Shown here piece after piece: positions 19,436 through 29,625 of a stretch of 64,000 nt of DNA. The DNA is from Actinomycetota bacterium. Lineage in GTDB: Bacteria; Actinomycetota; Geothermincolia; Geothermincolales; RBG-13-55-18. Below the pieces are notes generated by a model. It saw only the letters and a program-made list of their open reading frames with translations. It searched no databases and was not told the origin of the DNA. The first letter of the stretch is position 1. The number at the start of each line of letters is the position of its first letter. The stretch lies in NCBI GenBank assembly GCA_030019255.1, contig JASEFK010000005.1:190384-254383 (forward strand). The letters are read 5' to 3'. The position numbers and the translations under genes are program-made.

Positions 19436-21523
19436 ATGGCCGGGGGAGGAGCCAGGGACCTTCTCCTGGAGATAGGGACCGAGGAACTTCCCTGGGGAGC
19501 GGTCCAGGACGGGAGGAGGCAGCTCCGGGACAACCTCCTCTCCATCCTGGAAAGGGAACGCCTCGGACACGGGGAGATCCACGTTTATTCCACGCCGCGG
19601 CGCCTGGCCGCCCTGGTGGAAGACCTGGCGGAGAGGCAGGCTGATTACCAGGAAATGGTAAAGGGTCCGCAGCGTTCCGCGGCCTTCGACGAGCGGGGGA
19701 ATCCCACCGCTGCCGCGGAGGGCTTCGCGCGCGCCCGGGGCGTGCGGGTCGAGGACCTGGTGGTAAGGGAGACGGAGAAGGGGGAGTTCGTCTTCGCCGT
19801 GGTCCGGGAGGAGGGGAGGAAGACCCTGGAAATCCTCCCCGGGCTGGTGGAGGAGGTGCTCCGCTCCTTCTCCTTCCGAAAGTCCATGCGCTGGGGGGAG
19901 GGGGAGTTCCGCTTCGCCCGTCCAGTCCGCTGGCTGGTGGTCCTCTACGGGACGGAGGTGGTCCCCGTGGAGTTCGAGGGCCTGCGGGCGGGAAGGCTGA
20001 CCAGGGGACACCGCTTCCTTTCATCCGGGGAGGTGGAGGTGGCACTTCCCCGCGACTACGTGGAGGTTCTGCGCCGGGCCCGCGTGCTGGCGGACGAGGA
20101 GGAGCGCCGGAAGTCCATACTCGAGGGCGTGGAGGAAGCCCTCTCCTCGCAAGGCCTGCGCGCCGTCCCCGCCGGCGAGACCCTGGACGAGGTGGTGGAC
20201 CTGGTGGAATACCCCTACGTAATCCTGGGAAGCTTCGAGGAGCGCTTCCTCCAGCTCCCGCGCGAGGTCCTGGAGACGGCCATGCAGGAGCACCAACGCT
20301 ACTTCCCGGTGGAGGGAGAGGACGGGCGGCTGGCTCCCGCCTTCCTGGTGGTGCACAACGGGGATCCCGAAAGGGAGGATATCATCCGGAGAGGGCACGA
20401 GAGGGTGCTGCGGGCGCGCCTGGAGGATGCTTCCTTTTTCTACCAGGAAGACCTGAAGCGGACCCTCGAGGACCGCCTGCCGGACCTGAGATCGGTGGTC
20501 TGGCAGGCCAGGCTGGGCAGCCTCTACGACAAGTCCCTGCGCCTGGCCGACCTGTGCGAGGAGGTCTGCCGCTCCGCCCACCTCCCCGAGGAGACGGCGG
20601 AGAAGGCCCGGAGGGCGGCCCTGCTGTGCAAGGCCGACCTAGTGACCTCCATGGTGGTCGAGTTCACCTCCCTGCAGGGCGTCATGGGGCGCATCTACGC
20701 CCTGGCGGCGGGTGAGGACGGGGAGACGGCCGCGGCCATCGAGGAGCATTACCTGCCCCGCTTCGCCGGGGACCGCCTCCCGGAAACCCTTCCCGGCGCG
20801 GTGCTCTGCCTGGCGGAGAAGGTCGACAACCTGACTGGTTGTTTCGGGGTGGGGCTTATCCCCAGCGGATCGGAGGACCCCTATGCCCTGCGGCGCCAGG
20901 CGGTGGCCGTTCTCTCCGTGGTGGCGAAGGCGGGCCTGCACCTGGATTTCGCTTCCCTCCTCGCCGTGGCGGCGGAGAGGTTCGGTTTCGCCCGTCCCGA
21001 TGCGGTGGCCGGGGAGGTGGGCGAGTTCTGCCGGCAGCGGTGGAGGCAGGCGCTCATCGGGGAGGGATTCGATTACGACCTGGTGGCCGCGGTCCTGGAC
21101 CTGGCCCTCAGGGACCCGTGCGAGGCGCGACTGCGGCTGGAGGCCCTTCAGGAGGCGCGAAACCGGGGCTTGCTGCAGAGGGCCTACACCGGCTTCGAGC
21201 GCTGTTACAACCTCTCCAGCCGCTCGGAGGCCGCGGAGCTGGACGTGGATCTGCTACGGGAGGAAGCAGAGCGTAACCTCTATTCCAAGCTCACCTGGGC
21301 CCAGGATCCCCTGCGCGGGTACCTGGACGCGGGGGAGTACCAGGCCGCCCTCGGGGTGCTCCTGGAACTGGCCCCGGACATAGACCGCTTCTTCTCCGAG
21401 ATCTTCGTCATGGGAGAGGACCGGCGGTTGCGCGACAACCGCCTGGCCCTCCTCAAGAAGGTGGCCTCCCTCTTCCTGGAGTTCGCCGATTTCACCCAGG
21501 TGGTGACCGAGGGGGAGCGCTGA
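19436..21523 (+). CDS. glyS: Glycine--tRNA ligase beta subunit
   Basis: 695 residues, the usual length. The N-terminus LLLEIGTEELPWGAV is the hallmark of GlyS. The middle has the HD-like region (KRTLEDRLPDLRSV, LGSLYDKSLRLADL) and the C-terminus a DALR-type anticodon-binding domain ending in the MGEDRRLRDNRLALL segment. It partners GlyQ; the ATG directly follows the glyQ stop, so the two are translationally coupled. Its tRNA-binding and catalytic-support role is established for the family. Confidence 0.95.
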   Translation: MAGGGARDLLLEIGTEELPWGAVQDGRRQLRDNLLSILERERLGHGEIHVYSTPRRLAALVEDLAERQADYQEMVKGPQRSAAFDERGNPTAAAEGFARARGVRVEDLVVRETEKGEFVFAVVREEGRKTLEILPGLVEEVLRSFSFRKSMRWGEGEFRFARPVRWLVVLYGTEVVPVEFEGLRAGRLTRGHRFLSSGEVEVALPRDYVEVLRRARVLADEEERRKSILEGVEEALSSQGLRAVPAGETLDEVVDLVEYPYVILGSFEERFLQLPREVLETAMQEHQRYFPVEGEDGRLAPAFLVVHNGDPEREDIIRRGHERVLRARLEDASFFYQEDLKRTLEDRLPDLRSVVWQARLGSLYDKSLRLADLCEEVCRSAHLPEETAEKARRAALLCKADLVTSMVVEFTSLQGVMGRIYALAAGEDGETAAAIEEHYLPRFAGDRLPETLPGAVLCLAEKVDNLTGCFGVGLIPSGSEDPYALRRQAVAVLSVVAKAGLHLDFASLLAVAAERFGFARPDAVAGEVGEFCRQRWRQALIGEGFDYDLVAAVLDLALRDPCEARLRLEALQEARNRGLLQRAYTGFERCYNLSSRSEAAELDVDLLREEAERNLYSKLTWAQDPLRGYLDAGEYQAALGVLLELAPDIDRFFSEIFVMGEDRRLRDNRLALLKKVASLFLEFADFTQVVTEGER

Positions 21524-21589
21524 CCCCAAACGGAGGAAGAACAGCGTTTCCACCGGGAAATCCCGTTAAACCACCCGTGCAGGGCTCAA

Positions 21590-21605
21590 TATAATTGTTT
21601 ATAAT
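21590..21605 (+). promoter_or_regulatory. Twin -10 hexamers upstream of ppdK
   Basis: Two perfect TATAAT hexamers at 21590-21595 and 21600-21605 in an AT-rich patch, 150-165 bases before the ppdK start. No good -35 is visible for either. A hairpin follows at 21626-21647. Confidence 0.45.
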
Positions 21606-21625
21606 TTTTCCATTATTCCGTCCCG

Positions 21626-21647
21626 TCCGGGTGACCTCCCGCCCGGA
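21626..21647 (+). other. Leader hairpin before ppdK
   Basis: TCCGGG and CCCGGA arms enclose a ten-base loop just downstream of the twin -10 hexamers, so the hairpin would be in the 5' leader of ppdK mRNA. No T-tract follows, so it is not an intrinsic terminator; a regulatory role is only a possibility. Confidence 0.35.
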
Positions 21648-21753
21648 TGACTAAGGGTCTTCCCGGTATGTGGGTGGGAGGAGGCGGAAACGCGCATACG
21701 CCGAGAGATACGGGTTAGAAGATTCAGGACAGGAAGGCGAGGGGGAATCGGAG

Positions 21754-24405
21754 ATGACCAAGTATGTGTACGACTTCGACGAAGGCGATGCGGGGATGAA
21801 GAAACTCCTCGGCGGGAAGGGGTCCAACCTGGCGGAGATGACCAGGCTGGGACTGCCCGTGCCGCCCGGGTTCACCATTACCACCGAGGCCTGCAATTAC
21901 TATACAGCGCAGGGCGAATATCCCCCGGGCCTGCAGGAGGAGATCAACGAGCACCTCCGCCGCCTGGAGGAGAAGATGGGCAAGAGGCTGGGCGACAAGG
22001 AGGACCCCCTCCTGGTCTCCGTGCGCTCCGGAGCGGCCATTTCCATGCCCGGGATGATGGATACCGTCCTCAACCTGGGTCTCAACGACGAGTCGGTGAA
22101 GGGCCTGGCCGCCCAAACCGGCGACGAGCGCTTCGCCTACGATGCCTATCGCCGCTTCATCCAGATGTTCGCGGACATCGTCATGGGGGTGGACAGAGAC
22201 CTCTTCGAGGAGAGGATAAACGAGAAGAAGAAGGAACGCGGCGTGACCCAGGACGTGGAGCTGACGGCGGAGGACTGGAAGGAGTTGGTAGAGGAGTTCA
22301 AGGCCATCGTGCGGGAGAAGGCCAGGCGGGATTTCCCATCCGACCCCCGCGAGCAGCTGGACCTGGCCATCCGGGCCGTATTCAGGTCATGGAACAACCC
22401 CCGTGCCATCACCTACCGCAAGCAGTACGACATACCCGACGACCTGGGAACGGCGGTCAATGTGCAGACCATGGTCTTCGGGAACAAGGGTGAGGACTCG
22501 GCCACCGGAGTCTGCTTCACCCGCGACCCCTCCACTGGGGAGAAGCGCCGCTTCGGCGAGTACCTGGTAAACGCCCAGGGCGAGGACGTGGTGGCCGGGA
22601 TCCGCACCCCCAAGAGCCTGGACCAGCTGGCGGAGGAGATGCCCGAGCTCTACCGGGAGCTCACCTCAGTCATGGACAAGCTGGAGAAGCACTACCGGGA
22701 CATGCAGGACATCGAGTTCACCATCGAGCAGAAGAAGCTGTACATGCTGCAGACCCGGACGGGCAAGCGCACCGCGGCCGCTGCCCTGAAGATCGCCGTG
22801 GACATGGTGGAGGAGGGACTCATCACCAAGGAGGAGGCGGTGGCCCGGGTACAGCCCGAGCAGCTTGACCAGCTCCTCCATCCCCGGCTGGACCCTGATG
22901 CCAAGTACGATGTAATCGCCAGGGGCCTGCCCGCCTCCCCGGGTGCGGCGGTGGGAGAGGTGGTCTTCGACGCCGATACCGCCGAGGTGCGCGGCTCTCG
23001 CGGCGAGAAGGTCATCCTGGTGCGCTGGGAGACCACCCCCGACGATATCCACGGCATCATCGCCGCGCAGGGCGTGCTCACCAGCCACGGGGGAATGACC
23101 AGCCACGCCGCGGTGGTGGCCCGGGGCATGGGAAAGCCCTGCATCTGCGGTGCGGAGGCCATCAAGATCAACCAGGCGGAGAGGATCTTCGAGGTCAACG
23201 GGCTGGTGGTCCGGGAGGGCGACGTCATCACCATCGACGGGACCTCGGGGAAGGTCATCCTGGGGGAGGTGAAGCTCATCGAGCCCAAGGTGGACGTCAA
23301 CCTGGAGAAGATCCTGGCCTGGGCCACCGAGATACGCCGCCTGGGCGTGCGCACCAACGCTGACACTCCCGAGGACGCCAAGCGCGCCCGCGAATTCGGC
23401 GCCGAGGGCATCGGGCTCTGCCGCATCGAGCACATGCTCATCGGGGAGGACCGATTGCCCATCGTGAGGCGCATGATCCTGGCCGAGACCGAGGAGGAAA
23501 GGGAGGAGGCCCTCATGGAGCTGGAGCCCCTCCTGCGCCGCGACTTCGAGGCCATCCTAGAGATCATGGACGGACTCCCGGTGACCATCCGCCTCCTGGA
23601 TCCTCCCCTGCACGAGTTCCTCCCCGACCTCACCGAGCTGCGCGTAGAGCTGGAACGCCTCAAGCACGTGCCGGGGGAGAGGGAGGAGTACGAGGCCAAG
23701 GAGAAACTGCTGGCGCGGGTGCGCGCCGAGGCGGAGGCCAACCCCATGCTCGGGCTGCGCGGCTGCCGCGTGGGCTGCACCATGGGCGGGGTCACCGAGG
23801 CCCAGGTGCGGGCCATCATCAAGGCCGCCTGCGACCTCAAGAAGCAGGGCAAGGACCCGAGGGTGGAGATAATGGTCCCCCTGGTGGCCTTCCGCAAGGA
23901 GCTGGAGATCGAGCGGGAGAAGATAATCCGGGTGGCCGAGGGAGTCAAGGAGGCCATGGAGGTGGACCTGGACTACCAGGTGGGCACCATGATCGAGCTT
24001 CCCCGCGCCGCCCTGACCGCCGACCAGATCGGGGAGGTGGCCGATTTCTTCTCCTTCGGGACCAACGACCTCACCCAGACCACCCTGGGGTTCAGCCGCG
24101 ACGACGCCGAGGCCAAGTTCCTGCCCCAGTACATCGAGGAGGGCATCCTCACCGACAATCCCTTCCAGACCCTGGACGTTGAGGGGGTGGGCAAGCTGGT
24201 GCGCATGGCCTGCGAGCTCTCCCGGAAGGTCAATCCGAAGATAAAGCTGGGGATCTGCGGCGAGCACGGCGGGGATCCCCGCAGCATCAAGTTCTGCCAC
24301 GAGGTGGGCCTGGACTACGTGAGCTGTTCCCCCTTCCGCGTGCCGGTGGCCATCCTGGCCGCCGCCCACGCCGCCCTGGGGGACGTGCAGGACGCCACCA
24401 AGTAA
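21754..24405 (+). CDS. ppdK: Pyruvate, phosphate dikinase
   Basis: 883 residues, the typical length. KLLGGKGSNLAEMTRLGLPVP opens the nucleotide-binding domain, the phosphohistidine domain has GGMTSHAAVVARGMGKPC, and the PEP/pyruvate barrel ends with LGICGEHGGDP containing the catalytic cysteine. The enzyme interconverts pyruvate, ATP and phosphate with PEP, AMP and pyrophosphate, giving reversible pyrophosphate-linked glycolysis common in anaerobes. Start at MTKYVYDFDEG; the in-frame extension upstream is not conserved. No PPDK regulatory protein gene is seen here. Confidence 0.95.
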   Translation: MTKYVYDFDEGDAGMKKLLGGKGSNLAEMTRLGLPVPPGFTITTEACNYYTAQGEYPPGLQEEINEHLRRLEEKMGKRLGDKEDPLLVSVRSGAAISMPGMMDTVLNLGLNDESVKGLAAQTGDERFAYDAYRRFIQMFADIVMGVDRDLFEERINEKKKERGVTQDVELTAEDWKELVEEFKAIVREKARRDFPSDPREQLDLAIRAVFRSWNNPRAITYRKQYDIPDDLGTAVNVQTMVFGNKGEDSATGVCFTRDPSTGEKRRFGEYLVNAQGEDVVAGIRTPKSLDQLAEEMPELYRELTSVMDKLEKHYRDMQDIEFTIEQKKLYMLQTRTGKRTAAAALKIAVDMVEEGLITKEEAVARVQPEQLDQLLHPRLDPDAKYDVIARGLPASPGAAVGEVVFDADTAEVRGSRGEKVILVRWETTPDDIHGIIAAQGVLTSHGGMTSHAAVVARGMGKPCICGAEAIKINQAERIFEVNGLVVREGDVITIDGTSGKVILGEVKLIEPKVDVNLEKILAWATEIRRLGVRTNADTPEDAKRAREFGAEGIGLCRIEHMLIGEDRLPIVRRMILAETEEEREEALMELEPLLRRDFEAILEIMDGLPVTIRLLDPPLHEFLPDLTELRVELERLKHVPGEREEYEAKEKLLARVRAEAEANPMLGLRGCRVGCTMGGVTEAQVRAIIKAACDLKKQGKDPRVEIMVPLVAFRKELEIEREKIIRVAEGVKEAMEVDLDYQVGTMIELPRAALTADQIGEVADFFSFGTNDLTQTTLGFSRDDAEAKFLPQYIEEGILTDNPFQTLDVEGVGKLVRMACELSRKVNPKIKLGICGEHGGDPRSIKFCHEVGLDYVSCSPFRVPVAILAAAHAALGDVQDATK

Positions 24406-24406
24406 A

Positions 24407-24431
24407 GCCCGGCAGTGTAAGTAAGCCGGGC
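24407..24431 (+). terminator. Hairpin after ppdK
   Basis: GCCCGGC and GCCGGGC arms with an 11-base loop begin right at the ppdK stop codon. No U-tract follows, so this may be a mRNA-stabilising hairpin or a factor-dependent terminator rather than an intrinsic one. Confidence 0.4.
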
Positions 24432-24666
24432 CGGCGCCCCGCGGAAAGGGTTTGGAAGGCGCCTTCCCGCCCCATGCCGGTTCGCATTCAGGTGTGGCCG
24501 GGAAATCCCGCCATGGACGAGCACAGGGGGGATTCGCCGCGGTCCCCCCGACGATGTCTTGACATTACGGCGGGATACAATCTTCATGGGGCGCGTGCTC
24601 GGTTGCGCGGGAGCCGTCCGGGCGGCCGAGTCGCTTGAATGCCTTGCCGGAAAGGAGGTCACTGCC

Positions 24667-25257
24667 ATGTATATCCTGGCCGTCAACGGAAGCCCCAACC
24701 GCAAGGGGAACACCGCCTTCCTCCTGGAGAAGGTCCTGGAGGCGGCCCGGGAGGAGGGGGTAGATGGAAAAATTATCCATGTGATGGATGTTGTGAAGGA
24801 CCAGGAGAACCCCTTCTGCGTGGCCTGTTCCAGCCCCTGCAAGGAGGCCTGCCACGCAAAGTCCGCGGCGCTCCATGAGGCCTGCGAGGCCCTGGAGGGG
24901 GCGGCGGCGGTGGTTCTCGGAAGCCCGGTTTACTTCGGGACCGTTTCCGCCCAGCTGAAGGCCTTCTGGGACAAGACCCGCGCCGTCCGTTCCCGCAAAT
25001 CCCTGGTGGGAAAGCCGGCAGCGGCGGTGAGCGTGGGAGCGGCCCGCTTTGGAGGCCAGGAGACCACCCTCAAGGCCCTCCATGACATGCTCATGATCCA
25101 GGGGATGAGCGTCGTGGGGGAGGGAACGCAGGACGATGATGCCGGGCACCAGGGAGTGTGCGCCCAGAAGCCGGCCCAGGAGGACTCCTTCGCCCTGGAG
25201 AGGGCGCGCATCCTGGGTAAGCGCCTGGCCCGCGAGGCGAAGAGGGCGGCGGGATGA
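24667..25257 (+). CDS. NADPH-dependent FMN reductase/flavodoxin-fold protein
   Basis: 196 residues. The N-terminus ILAVNGSPNRKGNTAFLL forms the FMN phosphate loop, and GSPVYFGTVSAQLKAFWD is the flavodoxin-like iron-sulfur flavoprotein motif. Cysteines in CVACSSPCKEAC may bind a 4Fe-4S cluster, as in the Isf (iron-sulfur flavoprotein) family. AGGAGGT is ideally placed before the ATG. It likely shuttles electrons between ferredoxin and a flavin acceptor. Between ppdK and dgt. Confidence 0.85.
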   Translation: MYILAVNGSPNRKGNTAFLLEKVLEAAREEGVDGKIIHVMDVVKDQENPFCVACSSPCKEACHAKSAALHEACEALEGAAAVVLGSPVYFGTVSAQLKAFWDKTRAVRSRKSLVGKPAAAVSVGAARFGGQETTLKALHDMLMIQGMSVVGEGTQDDDAGHQGVCAQKPAQEDSFALERARILGKRLAREAKRAAG

Positions 25258-25340
25258 ACGGAAGCGCCTCTGCGCTTCCCGCAGGCCCTGTTCGATAAAC
25301 GGCGATGGAAAGCGCGGAGAGAGAAGGGAAAGGTGCCGGG

Positions 25341-26345
25341 ATGAGCGTGCGGGAGGAGATAGAACGCTGGGAGGAGGAATGGCTCTCTCCCTATGCCGTG
25401 CGCAGCCGGGAGAGCCGGGGCCGCCTGAGGGAGGAGAAGCCCGACTCCCTGCGGACCTGCTTCATGCGCGACCGGGACCGCATCATCCACAGCAAGTCCT
25501 TCCGGCGCCTGAAGCACAAGACCCAGGTTTTTTTGGCCCCCGAGGGGGATCACTACCGCACCCGCCTCACCCACACCCTGGAGGTCAGCCAGATCTCGCG
25601 CACCATAGCCCGGGCCCTGCGCCTCAACGAGGACCTTACGGAGGCCATCGCCCTGGGGCACGACCTGGGACATACCCCCTTCGGGCATATGGGGGAGGAG
25701 GCCTTCCGCGACCTCACCCCCACCCCTTTCCGGCACAACGAGCAGAGCCTCCGGGTGGTGGACAAGCTGGAATATAATGGTAAAGGCCTCAACCTCACCT
25801 GGGAGGTCCGGGACGGCATCCTCAACCACACGGGCCAGAGCCCTCTTCCCGCCACCCTGGAGGGCCGCGTGGTGCGCATCGCCGACCGCATCGCCTACGT
25901 GAACCACGACATCGACGACGCCATCCGGGCGGGCATCCTCACCGAGGAGGAACTGCCGGAGGGGCCCATACGGGTGCTGGGAAGGCGGCACAACCAGCGC
26001 ATCGACACCCTGGTGCGGGACTTGGTGGAGGCCAGCCGGGACGGGGGGGACATCCTGCAGAGCGAGGAGGTGGCTGCCGCCCTGGACGAGCTGCGCGACT
26101 TCCTATTCGCGCGGGTGTACATAGGTTCAGTAGCCAAGCAGGAGGAGGACAAGGCCATCATGGTCCTGCGGCACCTGTTCCATTTCTACCTGGAGCACCC
26201 CGAGGAGATGCCCCGGGAGTTCCGGGAGGGGGAGGAGGACCTGCGGGTGAGGGTCTGTGATTACGTGGCCGGCATGACCGACCGCTACGCCATGCGCAAG
26301 TACCAGGAGCATTTCCTGCCGCGCGTGTGGGTGGGGGAGCTTTGA
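25341..26345 (+). CDS. dgt: Deoxyguanosinetriphosphate triphosphohydrolase
   Basis: 334 residues of the HD family. THTLEVSQISR and ALGHDLGHTPFGHMGE carry the HD metal-binding residues. The FRRLKHKTQVF segment near the N-terminus and the DIADRIAYVNHDIDDA segment (as IADRIAYVNHDIDD) complete the dNTPase signature. It hydrolyses dGTP or other dNTPs to deoxynucleoside and triphosphate. I start at the ATG of MSVREEIERW. It precedes dnaG by one base, the dgt-dnaG-rpoD order seen in many Gram-positive genomes. Confidence 0.9.
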   Translation: MSVREEIERWEEEWLSPYAVRSRESRGRLREEKPDSLRTCFMRDRDRIIHSKSFRRLKHKTQVFLAPEGDHYRTRLTHTLEVSQISRTIARALRLNEDLTEAIALGHDLGHTPFGHMGEEAFRDLTPTPFRHNEQSLRVVDKLEYNGKGLNLTWEVRDGILNHTGQSPLPATLEGRVVRIADRIAYVNHDIDDAIRAGILTEEELPEGPIRVLGRRHNQRIDTLVRDLVEASRDGGDILQSEEVAAALDELRDFLFARVYIGSVAKQEEDKAIMVLRHLFHFYLEHPEEMPREFREGEEDLRVRVCDYVAGMTDRYAMRKYQEHFLPRVWVGEL

Positions 26346-26346
26346 G

Positions 26347-28188
26347 GTGAGTCCCTTGGCCGGGGGGAGGATCCGGGACGAGGACATCGAGCGCCTCCGC
26401 GAACAGGTGGACATTGTGGAGGTCATCTCCGAATACGTGCAGCTTAAGAAGGCCGGGAGGCTGTTCAAGGGGCTGTGCCCCTTCCACGATGAGAAGACCC
26501 CCTCCTTCATGGTGGACCCCGCCAAGCAGCTCTACCACTGTTTCGGCTGCGGCGAGGGGGGCGACGTGTTCACCTTCCTCCGCAAGAGGGAGGGCCTAGG
26601 GTTCCGGGAGGCGGTGGAGAGGCTGGCCTCCCGGGTGGGATTCACCCTTCACTACCAGGGAGGCGCCCGCGAGTCCGGGGGCCCGGATAGCAGGCGGGCG
26701 AGGCTCTATCGCATCAACCAGTGGGCGGCGGAGGTATACCACCGCGTCCTGCTGGAGGGCGAGGAAGGAGAGGCGGCGCGCAGGTACCTCAAGTCCCGGG
26801 GGATCGACGAGGAATCCGTGTGCATCTTTGGCCTGGGATTCGCCCCGCCGAGGTGGGACTTCCTCTACCGCCAAGCCATGCGACGGGGTTTCGAGGTCCA
26901 GGATTTTCTGGCCTCTGGCCTGGGTCTCCGAGGTGAGAAAGGCGTTTACGACCGCTTCCGGGGCCGGGTTATCTTCCCCATCCGGGACCTGCAGGACCGG
27001 GTGGTGGCCTTCGGTGGAAGGACTCTGGGGGACGAGCAGCCCAAGTACCTCAACTCCCCGGAGACGCCCGTCTACGTTAAGAGCCGCCATCTCTATGCCC
27101 TCAACCTGTCCCGCCGGGAGATAGTGAAAGAGGGGTTCGCCGTCCTGGTGGAGGGATATACCGACGTTATCCTCCTCTGGCAACATGGTATCCGCAACGT
27201 GGCTGCCACCCTGGGCACCGCCCTGGGCCAGGAGCATTTCCGCCTCCTCTCCCGGCTCACGGAAAGGGTGATCCTGGCCTTCGACGCGGACCGGGCGGGG
27301 GTCAGTGCCAGCCTCAGGGGCCTGGATCTGCAGAAGGATTTTAACCTCGACTTGAGGGTTATGGTCATGGATGAGGGATCCGACCCTGCGGATTTTGTGA
27401 CCACACATGGGCCGGAGGGGTTCAGGAAGAGGGTGGAGAACAGCGTTCCCCTGGTCGACTTCTGCCTCCGCAAGGTTCTCGAGGAACACGACCCCTCGGA
27501 CACTAACGCGCGGCTGCGGGGCGTGCGCCGGGCGGTCTACCTGGTGGCCGAACTGGGAGGGGAGATAGACCAGGAAAGGCACATCCGGACCATAGCCGAC
27601 TGGGCGGGTTCCAGCTACCAGGCGGTGCAGGAGCTCTACCGGCGGGCGCGGGGGAGGAGCTCCGGGCCGGCCCCTGCCGCGGAGGCCTCCATCCTCTTAC
27701 CCCCACAGGGGCGCGCGGAAAGGGAACTTCTCCGCCTTCTGCTGCATCAACCTTTTCTGGTGGAGAGGGCGCTGGATGAGGTGGACCCCTCCCTCTTCGA
27801 GGATGCCGATTGCTCTCGGGTCCTCTCCGCCCTCCTGGATCTCTACCGGGAGGATGGGGGAGGGAAGGGCCTCGACGATCGCCGGGTGGGGCGCCTGGTG
27901 GAGGGCCTGGATTCCGGGACGGCCCGGAACCTGGCCACGGCGTTAATTCTGGACGGGAGTGGGAATGTTGATAATATGAGGGTGGAAGACGCCGTTGTGG
28001 TATATAATGACCTGCTGGCGACGCTGAAGGAATTCTATATCGAACGTCAAATTAGAAGATTGAAGCAGGAGCTGGAAGGTCTCTCCTCCGCGCCCCATAG
28101 GGATCATGAGCGTGAACGCGAGCTCTCGGAGGAGATTTATTCCCTCGAGCGCCTGAAGAGGGAGCTCAGAAGGGGCCGCGCTGGCTAA
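26347..28188 (+). CDS. dnaG: DNA primase
   Basis: 613 residues. The N-terminal CHC2 zinc finger is visible as CPFHDEKTPSFMVD then HCFGCGEGG, the TOPRIM domain has VLVEGYTDVILLWQHG and LAFDADRAG, and a C-terminal helicase-interaction domain follows. It synthesises RNA primers at the replication fork. GTG start at 26347, one base after the dgt stop; TTG at 26356 is an alternative with GAGGTGAG before it. The 3' end contains AT-rich hexamers that could be promoters for rpoD, as known in the E. coli operon. Confidence 0.92.
   Translation: MSPLAGGRIRDEDIERLREQVDIVEVISEYVQLKKAGRLFKGLCPFHDEKTPSFMVDPAKQLYHCFGCGEGGDVFTFLRKREGLGFREAVERLASRVGFTLHYQGGARESGGPDSRRARLYRINQWAAEVYHRVLLEGEEGEAARRYLKSRGIDEESVCIFGLGFAPPRWDFLYRQAMRRGFEVQDFLASGLGLRGEKGVYDRFRGRVIFPIRDLQDRVVAFGGRTLGDEQPKYLNSPETPVYVKSRHLYALNLSRREIVKEGFAVLVEGYTDVILLWQHGIRNVAATLGTALGQEHFRLLSRLTERVILAFDADRAGVSASLRGLDLQKDFNLDLRVMVMDEGSDPADFVTTHGPEGFRKRVENSVPLVDFCLRKVLEEHDPSDTNARLRGVRRAVYLVAELGGEIDQERHIRTIADWAGSSYQAVQELYRRARGRSSGPAPAAEASILLPPQGRAERELLRLLLHQPFLVERALDEVDPSLFEDADCSRVLSALLDLYREDGGGKGLDDRRVGRLVEGLDSGTARNLATALILDGSGNVDNMRVEDAVVVYNDLLATLKEFYIERQIRRLKQELEGLSSAPHRDHERERELSEEIYSLERLKRELRRGRAG
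27970..28008 (+). promoter_or_regulatory. Candidate internal rpoD promoter elements within dnaG
   Basis: GATAAT at 27970-27975 and TATAAT at 28003-28008 (the latter following a TGG) stand out in otherwise GC-rich dnaG sequence, about 240 bases before rpoD. The -35 regions are weak. Internal promoters within dnaG for rpoD are known in other bacteria. Confidence 0.35.
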
Positions 28189-28244
28189 AGGACAGCGTGA
28201 GAGCGCTCGATTAATCTTAATAACCCTCATTTCAGGTGATTTAT

Positions 28245-29430
<1,186 letters not shown>

Positions 29431-29438
<8 letters not shown>

Positions 29439-29477
29439 AGGGGTCAGGTCTTGAATTTTGATACCCCGGGGGGTATA
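29431..29477 (+). repeat. 47-base dispersed repeat, copy 1, at the rpoD stop
   Basis: Starts five bases before the rpoD stop codon and matches copy 2 at 54765-54811 at 46 of 47 positions. It includes AAAGGGGTCAGGTCTTGAAT and, at the 3' end, perfect arms ATACCCC and GGGGTAT two bases apart. Similar AAAGGGGTCAGGTCTTGA strings are familiar beside REP-associated transposase (RAYT) elements in other bacteria; I recall this and have not checked it. Confidence 0.75.
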
Positions 29478-29625
29478 AACTTAACCTTGCCGGTTTTCCA
29501 AGTAAGCTCCGTGGCGGAACCGGTTATCCTTCCCCCGAAAAGGGATTTTCCTGTTTTTCGCGTCCTCCGCCGGCGCCGGGGTGCACGGCGAGGGGGCGGT
29601 CAGGTTAGGAGGAAGTCTGCTTCGG
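29478..29625. other. Region after rpoD, possible transcription end
   Basis: Contains a GC-rich dyad (CCGGTT...AACCGG around 29490-29525) and TCCC/GGGA arms at 29531-29545 followed by a T-rich tract; either may end rpoD transcription. Neither is a strong intrinsic terminator. Confidence 0.35.
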
